From Symsagittifera roscoffensis (Eukaryota; Xenacoelomorpha; Acoela; Convolutidae), in NCBI RefSeq assembly GCF_963678635.1, contig NC_087067.1, positions 1,242,001 to 1,306,000 on the forward strand: a DNA stretch of 64,000 nt. The letters run 5' to 3'. Both the position numbers and the translations under genes were made by a program. The first letter of the stretch is position 1, and every line of letters begins with the position of its first letter. Below are positions 10,650 through 20,675 of this stretch, in pieces. The notes beneath the pieces are model-generated. The model made no database searches, was not told the DNA's origin, and saw nothing but the letters and a program-made list of their open reading frames with translations.

Positions 10650-12635
10650 ATGAGAGTGATGAGGTGGAGAAACGGGGCTCTCTCAGGGAGTGACTTGGCG
10701 AATGAGCCTGGATTGGGAGGTTCTAGGACTTACCAACCAGGTGAGATGCCAATGCCCTCCAAGCCCAAACCTGGGCTGACGAGAATGCATCGGGAGATGA
10801 ACAGCGAGGCGACCTCGTCTGGTTCACCACTGAGAGCAGCTGTGCCACCAAAAATGGCGAAAGTAGCACAGAAGGTTCAGACGAACCAAACCATGCAAGA
10901 TCTGGATGAGATGAACGATGAACTGAAAAGTACGAAGAAGGAGCTGGACGAGATGACCAGAAGCATGCTCCAGATGGAGGAAGATCGGGACATGTGGAGA
11001 AAGTTGTTTGAAGACTGCAACAAAAAGCAGGGTCAAGAGATTGAGCGCTTAAGGCAGGAATACAAAGAGCGATCGGAGCAGATGGCGTTGACAACGGCCG
11101 TGGAGAAAGTGATACCTGCAAGGGATGTTCCTCGTGGGCAGTCCCCGATGGAGCTCTTGACGCCTAGAGAAATGAGTCAAACAACGGAGACACGACCTCC
11201 AGTAGAGACAAATCGAGTAACGATCCCGGATCCTAGTGACACCTTGGATGACCCCGTCGTAGAACAGACTGTGAGGAAACTGATAGAGACAACTGGACGA
11301 CTGGTCGCTAACAAGAATGCGCCAGGTTCCGGGGTGACTGCACCCTATGGAACGATTGACGATACGGGCAGAGTACAACTCTCCCAGACCATGATCAGAC
11401 AAGGGATAAGTAACGTGACACCACTCATGGGGAGCTCGAGAATCCCAGAGAGGAAAGTACGAAAGATGCCAGCGAAGAAAGTGTCTCGCATAATAGACGT
11501 GCAGAAGAATAATCAATTGAAATACAACTTCACGGGAGTTCCGGAGACAGATCCGAGGGCCTGCTTCAATCGAGCTACCTGGAACCCGGCTGTAAACCTG
11601 CAGCAACCACCACTCGGGACATCTCATCTGATATTGGGAGACAGCTTGGTCAGAGTGCTGTCGAATTTGAGTGATGATGGTGACACGGTGATGGCCTTTG
11701 GAGGAGCGACGATAGCCCAGTTATATCGGATGGTGGAACTGATGAATCCAGGGAGGATTCCCAATGTGATGATCTTAGTTGGGACGAATGACATCTCCAG
11801 AGGTTCAGACGAGCAGGAAGCACTATGGGAGTCAATGATGGTGTGTTTGTTTACTACCCTCTGGCAGAAATTCAATTGCGCGGTACTGACCGTTTGCACT
11901 GTGCCAATGAATACGAGAAGCCTGACAGCCTCAGGAAGAAGGCACAACGAGGGAGTCGTAAGATGGAACAACATCTTGAGGAACCTAGCAAGTCGAAATG
12001 CCGGAAGAATGATCCTCATGGACATCGAAAATGAGTTGAGAGCCATGGATCAGGCCAGACTGACCACGGATGGCATCCACTTCGACAGTATTGAAGGACA
12101 AGCTTGGTTGAATCGAGTCTTCCAAGAGCGGTTGGACGAGCTGGAAGCAGAACTCTTTGACACAGGAGTGCTGAAGGAAGAAGGAACAGTGAGTGACGCG
12201 GTGATTACCACCTTTGTGCCTCCTACCTTGGAAACACGCTTGGGGATGGTCCCGGCCGTCACGAACTATAGACAACAGAGCTCTAGCGAACCGGGTCAGA
12301 GGACAGAGGTACAAGACCGATTGGGAAAAGCACCGGCGAGGAGGACCATTCATCCTCGGAGAAAACTAGGACCTGTTAACCCAGTCGAGGAGGCAACCAG
12401 CACATCTAGATCGGACACTAGATCGGAGACGACGAGTACCAGTCGAGAGGAGAGACCAAGTATAGGCTCATTGATGTGGTCTAGACCCATACCGTCTCCC
12501 TGGCATAAATACAAAGACGAACTAATGAAGCTGGATCTCCAGAGAGTAAGCTTCATCGAAGATGCAAGGAGGATGATGAATGGAGCGATGCTATCCGTCA
12601 GCAGATTGTACTCAATAACCGGTATAGACTGGTAG
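10650..12635 (+). CDS. SGNH-hydrolase-domain protein of the retroelement
   Basis: A 661-codon ORF with ATG at 10,650. Residues about 75-155 form a long charged coiled coil. Residues about 325-500 carry all four SGNH/GDSL blocks: LGDSL with the nucleophile Ser at codon 11,643 (about residue 332), a Gly in FGGAT (about 351), GTND with Asn at 11,787 (about 380), and DGIH with Asp at 12,069 and His at 12,078 (about 474 and 477). SGNH enzymes are esterases or lipases; the substrate here is unknown. Esterase domains are known in ORF1 of CR1-like LINEs, but I know of no standard Gypsy element with one. The C-terminal 150 residues are Ser/Thr/Arg-rich. The frame continues open past the TAG at 12,633 into the next ORF, so this is probably part of a larger polyprotein. 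Confidence 0.75.
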   Translation: MRVMRWRNGALSGSDLANEPGLGGSRTYQPGEMPMPSKPKPGLTRMHREMNSEATSSGSPLRAAVPPKMAKVAQKVQTNQTMQDLDEMNDELKSTKKELDEMTRSMLQMEEDRDMWRKLFEDCNKKQGQEIERLRQEYKERSEQMALTTAVEKVIPARDVPRGQSPMELLTPREMSQTTETRPPVETNRVTIPDPSDTLDDPVVEQTVRKLIETTGRLVANKNAPGSGVTAPYGTIDDTGRVQLSQTMIRQGISNVTPLMGSSRIPERKVRKMPAKKVSRIIDVQKNNQLKYNFTGVPETDPRACFNRATWNPAVNLQQPPLGTSHLILGDSLVRVLSNLSDDGDTVMAFGGATIAQLYRMVELMNPGRIPNVMILVGTNDISRGSDEQEALWESMMVCLFTTLWQKFNCAVLTVCTVPMNTRSLTASGRRHNEGVVRWNNILRNLASRNAGRMILMDIENELRAMDQARLTTDGIHFDSIEGQAWLNRVFQERLDELEAELFDTGVLKEEGTVSDAVITTFVPPTLETRLGMVPAVTNYRQQSSSEPGQRTEVQDRLGKAPARRTIHPRRKLGPVNPVEEATSTSRSDTRSETTSTSREERPSIGSLMWSRPIPSPWHKYKDELMKLDLQRVSFIEDARRMMNGAMLSVSRLYSITGIDW

Positions 12636-14435
12636 ATAGCCGCTAGCATAAATTTCAGCTCCACGACGGCCTTGAGATTTGCTGACTTGGAGGGACTGCC
12701 CTCTAACAACACGATGGGACCAGTGAATGCGAGACCGTTGCAAGATGTGAGATTGAACCATGATGAGGGGAATCGTGAAGAGAGACCAGGAAGATTCCTG
12801 ACGGCGAGAGCGCCGATTGGACAACACGTGAAGATATTCAGGCAGCTGACGACACCACCTGGTCATGTGAAGGAGAGAGTGTACCCAAAACTAGTGAACC
12901 AAGATGGTGATGCCCAGAGATATGGCGGGTTGACAGCGATAAAGAAAGATGAAACCATATTCGCCGCCTATGACAAAGCAGAGATGAGGAAGGCCAAGAT
13001 TATGGTAGTAGCGAATTCAGAGTTCGTGTACACTTCCAAGTCTTTGTTTTGGCCGGACGTCATAATGTTGGCAGCGGTCGACCTGGACCTACTGCAATCA
13101 GTATCTTTGGCTATAGGGGTACAAAGGCAGACGGACATGAATCCAATTACGATTGTGTTTGCTGGCATCAATGACCATCTACACAGTAGAGGTTTTCTGA
13201 GCAGACTCAGAGATCCTACAACGGCAGAAAACGCAGTATTGCCAGCGATAAAAGACATCCTGGAGTCGATGGGTGAAGTGGTGGATGCGACGAAGGAGGG
13301 GTCATTCAGTGAAGTGGCATTGAGAGTAGTATTCGCGTTGTCTCCGGGATATGCACATCTCCCGGATGGACTGAAATTCGTGTATGCAATTGTGGCCTTG
13401 CTCTCGGAAGGAAAATATGATGTGATCATATCAGCCCCGAATCGCCTGATAGAAATGGAGAACCTGAGGCCACTTAAGGCTGAACTGCCTGCAGTATGGT
13501 CAGATATCTCAAATGCGATGAGAGGATTCAAGGACCACGCGCTACACATGTTAGTGTTGGACGAAGTGCTGGGGTTGGAACTGTCCAATTTCAGTCGACA
13601 ACTCAAACTGAAACCGGGAATAGACGACGACCATCGAGTGATCGCGGCAATGTCCAACGACTTATGGTTCCGAGCAATGGAAGTGGCAGGTGAAGACACA
13701 AGAAGGAAAAATTCACTGGAGACAAGAGCTCATCTGGAGGCGATGATTCTGAGAACCAAACCGGAAGCCAACCAGTGGCTACACCTGAACCCTAGAGTAG
13801 CGGCATTGGGTGCAGATGCTTTTGAGCAAGGCCCCGTGATGATCACGAAGATGCATGCCTACTTGTTGAAGGAGGTGAACCTGGCGGAAAATGCCGGAGA
13901 AAAGACTGCTGAGTTTGTAAACAGAATGTGTCTGATTACTCTGGAAACCTTCTGGACCCAGGAAATGAAAGGACAGGAGGGTTTTGAAACGACAGACAGC
14001 ATGCTAGAAGGGTTGGGAGCCGGATGGACCGCGTCCTTCTTGGCAAAAGTCTATCCGAAAGTCTCGCACTATTTGATAAAGGAATTCCTCCAAGCAGTGG
14101 TGAGAGTATCGATAGTGGAATTAATAGCCTTATTCGTGACATTCGGAGCGGAGAGTTTCGTGAAAGGACCGGCGATGCTGCTCACCGATGGAATTCAGAA
14201 CCTGCGGCTAGATGGACTTCTGACATGGATCGCAATTACCCACGGAAACTTGGGAGGACTAATGGAACTGGCACGTTGTCCAGAGCAGATGAAAGAGAGA
14301 GTGATGAACTTGGATATGAAGAAATCCACGGACTCGTGGAACAAGATAAGAGACCTGAGACACACTCTTATCCAGTATCTCTTACAACAAAATCGCTTTG
14401 GAACGGGAGAAGACGAGACGATTGAAAGATGTTAG
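12636..14435 (+). CDS. second polyprotein segment with degenerate SGNH-like block
   Basis: In frame with the preceding ORF across one TAG. The segment just after the stop is open but has no ATG; the longest called ORF begins at TTG 12,672. Residues counted from 12,672 at about 110-180 read like a decayed SGNH core: a hydrophobic strand ending in NSE in place of GDS, then VFAGIND (13,155-13,175), which matches block III GxND. I see no matching DxxH. The remaining 350 residues are mixed and unrecognised (a predicted helical region near 14,100). It could be a non-catalytic paralogous domain pairing with the upstream hydrolase. The end overlaps the next ORF by 38 bp in a different frame. Confidence 0.6.
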   Translation: MAASINFSSTTALRFADLEGLPSNNTMGPVNARPLQDVRLNHDEGNREERPGRFLTARAPIGQHVKIFRQLTTPPGHVKERVYPKLVNQDGDAQRYGGLTAIKKDETIFAAYDKAEMRKAKIMVVANSEFVYTSKSLFWPDVIMLAAVDLDLLQSVSLAIGVQRQTDMNPITIVFAGINDHLHSRGFLSRLRDPTTAENAVLPAIKDILESMGEVVDATKEGSFSEVALRVVFALSPGYAHLPDGLKFVYAIVALLSEGKYDVIISAPNRLIEMENLRPLKAELPAVWSDISNAMRGFKDHALHMLVLDEVLGLELSNFSRQLKLKPGIDDDHRVIAAMSNDLWFRAMEVAGEDTRRKNSLETRAHLEAMILRTKPEANQWLHLNPRVAALGADAFEQGPVMITKMHAYLLKEVNLAENAGEKTAEFVNRMCLITLETFWTQEMKGQEGFETTDSMLEGLGAGWTASFLAKVYPKVSHYLIKEFLQAVVRVSIVELIALFVTFGAESFVKGPAMLLTDGIQNLRLDGLLTWIAITHGNLGGLMELARCPEQMKERVMNLDMKKSTDSWNKIRDLRHTLIQYLLQQNRFGTGEDETIERC

Positions 14436-15966
14436 ACGACATGTTGGAGGCATGCCACTGTTAACTGATCTGAGCCTGGCTATGAGAACCGATCCCTTGG
14501 CGCTGATCAGAGGAGTAAGCAACGCCGCAACTCCCAAGCCTGGAAGATTTGATGAGGAATGGAAGGAATTAGACTTAGCTCCGATGAGGATGAGAGGCAG
14601 GACCGAATTGCCTGAAGCCTCATTAATCCTGACCAGTGTGAAAAAGGAGATGAAAGTGGGAGGAATATTGCAGACGAGAACTTTCCTAGCACCCTTCGGC
14701 TGTGAAGAATTCAATGTGGTCCATGGAGAAGAGGAAGATGAATCGGCCGGTGCATTGCTCATACCGAGATTCCAGGAAGAAGCCGACAATGACGAACAAG
14801 GACCATCGAGCTCAAACAAGGATAAGTCTGAAGGAAATGACGGACAGGGTGGAAGCCGTCAAACCGAAGAACCCATGCAACAAGATCAAGCTGGTGGGGA
14901 AGACGACAGGGCATCGACAGGAGCAACATTCAGCCTGGATTTCAATATCTTCAGTGATCTCGAGAATAATGCAGACACGTTGGAAACGACTGAGCCAGCG
15001 GATGAAGGCATCTCGACACTGGAGCCTCCGTCAGCCTTTATGGAAATGAAACGGAATTTGCCGGAGAGCAGCTCTCCTGGCAATTCAACAAATAACGACC
15101 AGAGAATCCTTATGGAATCACCTCGGAGGAGAAGAATAGAGGCCTCAGCCAGAGTACCTTTCTTGGGAACGCTGCCCGAAGAAGAATGGGAAGTACATCA
15201 CCGAGACCACGAGAGTAGGACGGGATGTAAGCTGGACAGGATGGCGTTTATGGAAGAAGTCTGGACCGTGATTCAGAGCTATGGGACCCAGTCCATCCTC
15301 AAAACAGGTCTCAATCAACCCTTGATGAGAGAAGTACTTGACAAGCTTGATGAGTGTGAAGGGAGACTGAGTGAGTTGTTGATCGACTCAGCCACTGATG
15401 AGAGTGAAGCAAAATCTCCCATCAAGGTGACACCACAGGACGATGAAGGAGAGGTGGTGTATCTGTCAAGAACCAGGAGAGGGACGATGCGATCAAAAAT
15501 GGTGATTGATAAAATCAATGCGATGAAAATGAAGTTAGGCAGCGGAGTGATGCCGAGGAGAGTTGGAAAGACGAAGGTGGATTCAGAAATATCGATGAAA
15601 GCTGGTAACTCAGCGAAAAGGAAACGAGTTGAGGAGGTCATGGATTTGGGGCAAGGTGATTATCAATTGTCTGGCACAGATAGAATATTAACTGATATAG
15701 CGATGGTGCCACCCATTCTCATGGCGGGGATAAAGTCAACCGGTTATAAATCCAAAAGGAGTGACCGCACTCTGACTGGAGCAACCTTAGAAATGGAAAT
15801 ACTCAGCCAATGTGGAGAGAGCAAAATGAAAGACTTCAAGCCATCTCCCATGAATCATGGAAAGGGAAGTGTCGCAGGACAACTAACACCAGTGGAATAC
15901 AACCGACTGACAGTGTCGGAGACTGTGTCGATAGATGATCCCACCGGTGGATACATGGAGATGTAG
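14398..15966 (+). CDS. acidic low-complexity polyprotein segment
   Basis: A 522-codon ORF, called from ATG 14,398 inside the end of the previous ORF. It is rich in Glu, Asp, Ser and Gly between about residues 110 and 260 and more ordered outside that stretch. No known domain was recognised. The TAG at 15,964 is followed at once by an in-frame ATG, so the break may be a single nonsense mutation. It probably links the SGNH region to the large domain downstream. Confidence 0.55.
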   Translation: MEREKTRRLKDVRRHVGGMPLLTDLSLAMRTDPLALIRGVSNAATPKPGRFDEEWKELDLAPMRMRGRTELPEASLILTSVKKEMKVGGILQTRTFLAPFGCEEFNVVHGEEEDESAGALLIPRFQEEADNDEQGPSSSNKDKSEGNDGQGGSRQTEEPMQQDQAGGEDDRASTGATFSLDFNIFSDLENNADTLETTEPADEGISTLEPPSAFMEMKRNLPESSSPGNSTNNDQRILMESPRRRRIEASARVPFLGTLPEEEWEVHHRDHESRTGCKLDRMAFMEEVWTVIQSYGTQSILKTGLNQPLMREVLDKLDECEGRLSELLIDSATDESEAKSPIKVTPQDDEGEVVYLSRTRRGTMRSKMVIDKINAMKMKLGSGVMPRRVGKTKVDSEISMKAGNSAKRKRVEEVMDLGQGDYQLSGTDRILTDIAMVPPILMAGIKSTGYKSKRSDRTLTGATLEMEILSQCGESKMKDFKPSPMNHGKGSVAGQLTPVEYNRLTVSETVSIDDPTGGYMEM

Positions 15967-16182
15967 ATGTTGGAATACCGAAACTCGGCTAGAGGGTATG
16001 TAATGGCCCTGGAAGACGAAAAAGCCATGGACGGTTATCTAGAAACGATGTTGCAAGGCACCACCCTCAAACAGAAGGCGTACGGGACTTTGGCGTCGTC
16101 TGACATACAGGCGGAAACGATCGAGCAGTTGGTGAGCCTTCCATGGAAAGCAGTAGTGTTGAGGTATTTCGAAGAGAAATGA
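15967..16182 (+). CDS. short continuation ORF of the acidic segment
   Basis: A 71-codon ORF in the same frame as 14,398-15,966, starting with ATG directly after its stop. It overlaps the next ORF by 40 bp. It is best read as the C-terminal piece of the same segment just before a frame change; no domain was recognised. Confidence 0.5.
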   Translation: MLEYRNSARGYVMALEDEKAMDGYLETMLQGTTLKQKAYGTLASSDIQAETIEQLVSLPWKAVVLRYFEEK

Positions 16183-18230
16183 GGACTATGCCAAGGATAC
16201 ATGCTCTCGTGGCAGTACCTTACGTAAGAACAGAGTTACAACTCAGGTTCGCCTGGTGCATGATGGGACTGACTCGCGAAGAATATGACTCAGAAGAAAG
16301 GAAGAGATCAAAAGATGAAAAGGTTTTCCTTATGACGAACCTGAGGGATCTGATAGTCCAGGAGGGAGCAGCAGTAGCGTGTGCGAAACGGAGAGACGCT
16401 CTCTGTTTCATTCGATTCCTGATAGAGCAGATTTCAGTACCTGCATTAAGCACTTGTGTTAAAATGTTGAGGGAAGGCGATGAGCGAACGAAAGCCTTAT
16501 TCTTGCTAGCACTGCTGGATATGCAGCAAAGTAAACCGATGAGGGTGAACATGAAAGAACCTGAGGAGTTGGAACCCATGAAAAAGATAGACGAAATCAG
16601 GAGATTCTCAAACAAAGAGCTGAGACTCACTAAAGAATCTATGGGAGCATTGCCGAAATCCAGTGAATACTGTGGACCGATCAAGAAGAAATCGTATGGC
16701 TACGTATCCGGGATCATAGGGATTGCGTACAATCCTTTCCTGAGTGAAGACATACGCGATTGCTTCTTCGATTATGAGCAGGCGGTGTTGCTAAGATTCT
16801 GGACGTCCAGAATTGTAACGATTAAGAGCGTTAACAATCCACAGGCCAAATTGGGACTGGTCTTGGAAGAAGAGGTGGCTGCACCTTCAGTACCAAAATC
16901 CGACAAAAGAGTGGAGTTGGGGTTGGGATTCTCAGATGAATTACTGAGAACGAGCTTGATGACAGTGTGGGAATTGATGAGGCCATCATGGTGTCCTAGT
17001 CCCAACGCTGACTCAATATTACGGGCGACACAAGACGTACAGAGGGAACTGAATGCAGATTGTAACCTGCGTGACCTCAACATCATATATAACGTGATGA
17101 TAACAGCCTCTAAGAGCAACGGAGAAGATAAGGTGGAGTTGCCTGGCTGGGGACCAGAAGACTGGGTCAAACCTGGTAGCTGTCTGGCGAGAGTCTGTGG
17201 ACTGGAGGGTCACGTTTGTGGAGGTTTGGAATGTGTGAAGACCCTGGAGAAACAACACAAGCAATTGACGGTATTGTTTGGAAATGTAGTGATGAAAGCT
17301 AGAACAGAAACGGAACTGATAGCAGATTGCCATGGAGGAACCGATGTGAATCTAGTGACTGCACTAGGATTCTACAGCATGATTGGTTCTTTAGAGTCAC
17401 TATTGAATCTGGAACAGAAACATGAGGTGGTCACAGCCATCAGTGTAGAAGTATTCCCAGGAGTTCTGCAGACTGAGCAGAAATACATAGGAAGATGGAG
17501 GGAAGCAATCGAGACGGAAATGAACATCAGACACAGCGAGACTTATTGTAGACCATCAGGAGCACGATATTTGGTGGGTTCAACGTTGGCTCCAATGTGC
17601 AGGAGCAGATATCCTGTACATTTCGTGGCTGTGGACGTGAAGAGTACAAGAACGATCGTGGATCAAGCCTTCTCAGTGCCGAAGTGTGTGAGATTGGCGA
17701 GAATGTCTGAAAAGTCTTACGAGTTACTATGTAAGATGTTCTCAGCAGTTCCGGAGAGAACCAAAGAAGAATTGGAGTCAATAGTAGGAAAGAAGTTCAT
17801 GGGATATGTGAGTGGGAACTTCAGTGACTTTGAGAGACAGAAACAGAGAGGATCAACTGTCACAGATTACAATGCAGTAGATGAGAATGATGAAGTCCAC
17901 CGAGTGATGATGGAAGTGGAACCATTGCTGGAAGCTTCGGGAAAACGTAATTGGAGGAGCATCATGTTGACGCATGACGAGTTTCCTTGCCACTGCTTGC
18001 TGCAGACCTGGTGGTATCCCAAGCGTAGTAATCTGATGTTGATCTGGGGTTCTGGAGAGCTGCTCTCCATGGGTTTACCAGATTCATCACAGCCCGTAAC
18101 GATAGTGATAGTGGGAGTTATGATGGCGATACGATGGCTGGAAGCTCATGTGAGAGAAAATAACAGACAGGAGGCACCGACGAGAGCAGTTGCAGAAAAT
18201 AGATTGTCTAAAAGATGTAGATCTTTTTGA
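16143..18230 (+). CDS. large Cys/Trp-containing polyprotein domain, unknown function
   Basis: A 695-codon ORF with ATG at 16,143. The N-terminal 150 residues are helical; the middle has conserved Cys and Trp residues (for example PSWCP and CGLEGHVCGG near 17,200). Its C-terminal two thirds recurs at 25,079-26,350 with many silent differences, so it was under protein-level constraint. There is no signal peptide, and I see no convincing furin site or transmembrane anchor, so an envelope role is not supported. A hydrophobic stretch near 18,090-18,135 recalls the strand before GIND in the previous segment. In the diverged copy the following ORF lies in the same frame, so the 41-bp out-of-frame overlap with it here is probably secondary. 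Confidence 0.6.
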   Translation: MESSSVEVFRREMRTMPRIHALVAVPYVRTELQLRFAWCMMGLTREEYDSEERKRSKDEKVFLMTNLRDLIVQEGAAVACAKRRDALCFIRFLIEQISVPALSTCVKMLREGDERTKALFLLALLDMQQSKPMRVNMKEPEELEPMKKIDEIRRFSNKELRLTKESMGALPKSSEYCGPIKKKSYGYVSGIIGIAYNPFLSEDIRDCFFDYEQAVLLRFWTSRIVTIKSVNNPQAKLGLVLEEEVAAPSVPKSDKRVELGLGFSDELLRTSLMTVWELMRPSWCPSPNADSILRATQDVQRELNADCNLRDLNIIYNVMITASKSNGEDKVELPGWGPEDWVKPGSCLARVCGLEGHVCGGLECVKTLEKQHKQLTVLFGNVVMKARTETELIADCHGGTDVNLVTALGFYSMIGSLESLLNLEQKHEVVTAISVEVFPGVLQTEQKYIGRWREAIETEMNIRHSETYCRPSGARYLVGSTLAPMCRSRYPVHFVAVDVKSTRTIVDQAFSVPKCVRLARMSEKSYELLCKMFSAVPERTKEELESIVGKKFMGYVSGNFSDFERQKQRGSTVTDYNAVDENDEVHRVMMEVEPLLEASGKRNWRSIMLTHDEFPCHCLLQTWWYPKRSNLMLIWGSGELLSMGLPDSSQPVTIVIVGVMMAIRWLEAHVRENNRQEAPTRAVAENRLSKRCRSF

Positions 18231-18732
18231 GACATTGTGCAAAGTTCTAAACATTCCGATGGAAGTGAAGAAGATATGGGCAAGGAAACGATTGATGCCA
18301 TGGTTCAGAGCTAACATGACTGCATGGTTGTACGAGTATGCGAAAAAGCATATGTCGAAGCACGGCAGGGTGTACAGTGAATATCAGCTGGACATTGGAG
18401 CAGGAGCTTTCAAGCGAGCTCTCGTGACTCATCGAAATGCAGTGACCACCGCTGTGAAAAGAATTTCCAGGACGAGTGAACGTAGTGGAAAGGAGAAGGC
18501 AGAGATGCTGAAAGAAGATTTGGAGAGAAACGTGACGTTGTGTCTCCACAACAGCTTCTGCAGGAACAGAGAATCTAACGTGGATCCCCTACCTTGTTGT
18601 AAACAGAGGGTGGAAGAGCAGAAGTGTTGGAGGACGGCTTCCAGCAGCGTCAGGATAGCTAACGACGTGTTACAAGATACAGAAACTGAGAGTGCAGAGT
18701 CAGTATCACAGGAGGAAGAAATGGAACATTGA
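18190..18732 (+). CDS. C-terminal polyprotein segment, Cys-containing
   Basis: A 180-codon ORF with a basic helical first half and a Cys-containing tail (SFCRN, PCCKQR). The homologous stretch at 26,345-26,900 follows the previous domain in frame with a single stop, so the intact ancestor probably had one continuous protein. The last 290 bp fall inside the 1,943-bp tandem repeat. No known fold was recognised. Confidence 0.6.
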   Translation: MQKIDCLKDVDLFETLCKVLNIPMEVKKIWARKRLMPWFRANMTAWLYEYAKKHMSKHGRVYSEYQLDIGAGAFKRALVTHRNAVTTAVKRISRTSERSGKEKAEMLKEDLERNVTLCLHNSFCRNRESNVDPLPCCKQRVEEQKCWRTASSSVRIANDVLQDTETESAESVSQEEEMEH

Positions 18733-20386
18733 CGGATGACCGAAAAACAAGATGAAATTAGAAGAATTTAGAAGTTTTAGAACTTCTAAACGACGAAAAA
18801 AGAAGAAAACAAAGGAGTGATGAAGAAAAGTTAAAACTCAGAATTGTTTTATGTGTGTGAAAAACTCAAGTGAGAAACCAAGCAACCAAGTTGTAATTCA
18901 AAACTGAAACATTAAGTTGAGTTTTGAAATTGTTGCATTTATAAATTTGCATTTTGATTTTAGTTGAAGTGGCTTTAGAGACACTTACTTACTATTTATT
19001 TAGAAAGGCTTAAGTGAAGGAGTATATTTAAATATTCCAGCCTGCATGACTGTTTTTAATCAGCTAGGAGAACTGATCATTTTGTGGTGACATGGAAGGC
19101 TTGAGTAATCTCTCGAAGAGGGAGATTGTTTCATTGTTCTTTTTAACCACAGAGTTTCCTAGTTTTAGTATTCAGGACAATAACAAGCAAGATTTCCGAA
19201 GGGAAAAGCGTAGTAGGATAATTTTAGCTTGTTGGTTGGCAGGACTGTCCTGCAAGCCAACACTTTTTAAATCTAAGAGAAAAGTTTTAATCGGGACATT
19301 GACATTGGAAGTCAGAAAATATGTTTTATCTTAAGTCATATCCTCAATGTGCAGATTAATGAGAGAATTTGAAGGCTATAGTGATGTAGTATGATGTCAT
19401 TTATATTCTGCAGTGAGTCGATGTGACGTGGATAAAAGTAATTTCGTGCATTTTGTAAATTCTGTTCGATGACACTGTGACCATTTTACGAAAATTGCGT
19501 GATTCAATGAGGACATTGACCGGACTGTCCGGGGAGTATGTGACATTCGACCAGAATGTGAAAAATGCAATCTCTGCAGAAGTCGAATTTTTAGCAGCGA
19601 GCCTTCCGGATTGGTGATTATTAAGAACTAAGAACGTTATTGGAACGATTGGCCAGACGGTGAGGGCTAGAATATTCTGGTATTTTAACATTTCAAAAAT
19701 TCGAATTATGACGTCATATTTCTGAGAAACGTCAGAAACGGCCATTTTGGCTAAAACAAGAAAGAAAAAGAGAACAATATTAGCTGCGCTAACAACAACT
19801 ACGAAATCGAGATTGGAAAATGACAACGAGTTACAGAGTAACAGAGAGCACTCCGAGTTGCAACTATTGTGCCGCTACAATAGTTGCAAGGCCGTTGCGA
19901 ACAACGGTGAAGGGTGAAAGACGGCCTTCCGGATTAAGAAGAAATCAGGGTTAACAAGCTTGATCCAGCGGATTTGTCAATCCGGAGGGGTAAAGGAACT
20001 GAAACTTTTATCCTGTTACATAAACTTTTAGCTTCCTGTCATGTCCTGACTTGAATTTATTTGACATCTAGATTCATTTTGATAAGGATGAGAAGCTAGG
20101 AGTTGGGGGAAAGGGTTGATCCATCTTCGATGGAGATGATGATTTTTATCTACTGAACAAAAACAATAGTAATATAATAAGTAGTAGCCCTGTTTTTAGG
20201 AGTGACCTCGTGGTCTGGGGATACTGAGACCAGCCATGAGCTCACTGTTTCTGCATGTAATCTAGTTAATTTGAGTGTTTTGACCGAAGCCGAAAGCAGT
20301 AACGTTTTTGTCGACCCGATGTTAGAAAGACCACCGAAAAGTACTGGCTTGGTAGAGACGGTGAAAAGCATGCAAAGCTCTGTTTA
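18733..20386 (+). other. 3' non-coding region of retroelement copy 1
   Basis: There is no conserved ORF: the short open frames do not survive in the diverged copy at 26,901-28,304. It contains a hairpin with GCAGGA/TCCTGC arms near 19,238-19,252, an inverted repeat CCGGAC-T-GTCCGG at 19,520-19,532 that merges into the TTGTCCGGGGAG-type motif at 19,525, one CCGGAGGGG unit near 19,982, and a purine-rich tract GGGGGAAAGGG near 20,105 that resembles a polypurine tract. Most blocks are kept in the diverged copy. Confidence 0.6.
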
Positions 20387-20396
20387 GACCACCGCT

Positions 20397-20675
20397 GTGA
20401 AAAGAATTTCCAGGACGAGTGAACGTAGTGGAAAGGAGAAGGCAGAGATGCTGAAAGAAGATTTGGAGAGAAACGTGACGTTGTGTCTCCACAACAGCTT
20501 CTGCAGGAACAGAGAATCTAACGTGGATCCCCTACCTTGTTGTAAACAGAGGGTGGAAGAGCAGAAGTGTTGGAGGACGGCTTCCAGCAGCGTCAGGATA
20601 GCTAACGACGTGTTACAAGATACAGAAACTGAGAGTGCAGAGTCAGTATCACAGGAGGAAGAAATGGAACATTGA
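20397..20675 (+). pseudogene. duplicated fragment of the C-terminal polyprotein segment
   Basis: This is the start of tandem unit 2. It repeats exactly the last 92 codons of the ORF that ends at 18,732 but lacks everything upstream, because the duplication breakpoint cuts the gene. It has no coding role of its own. Confidence 0.85.

Noticed and set aside
12968-13699. 243-codon antisense ORF
   Set aside because: It is opposite the second polyprotein segment, which runs on in frame from the SGNH ORF. The antisense product is Ser/Thr-rich with no conserved motif, as expected for a shadow.
16143-18732. Retroviral-type envelope protein
   Set aside because: No signal peptide, cleavage site, fusion peptide or C-terminal membrane anchor could be seen.
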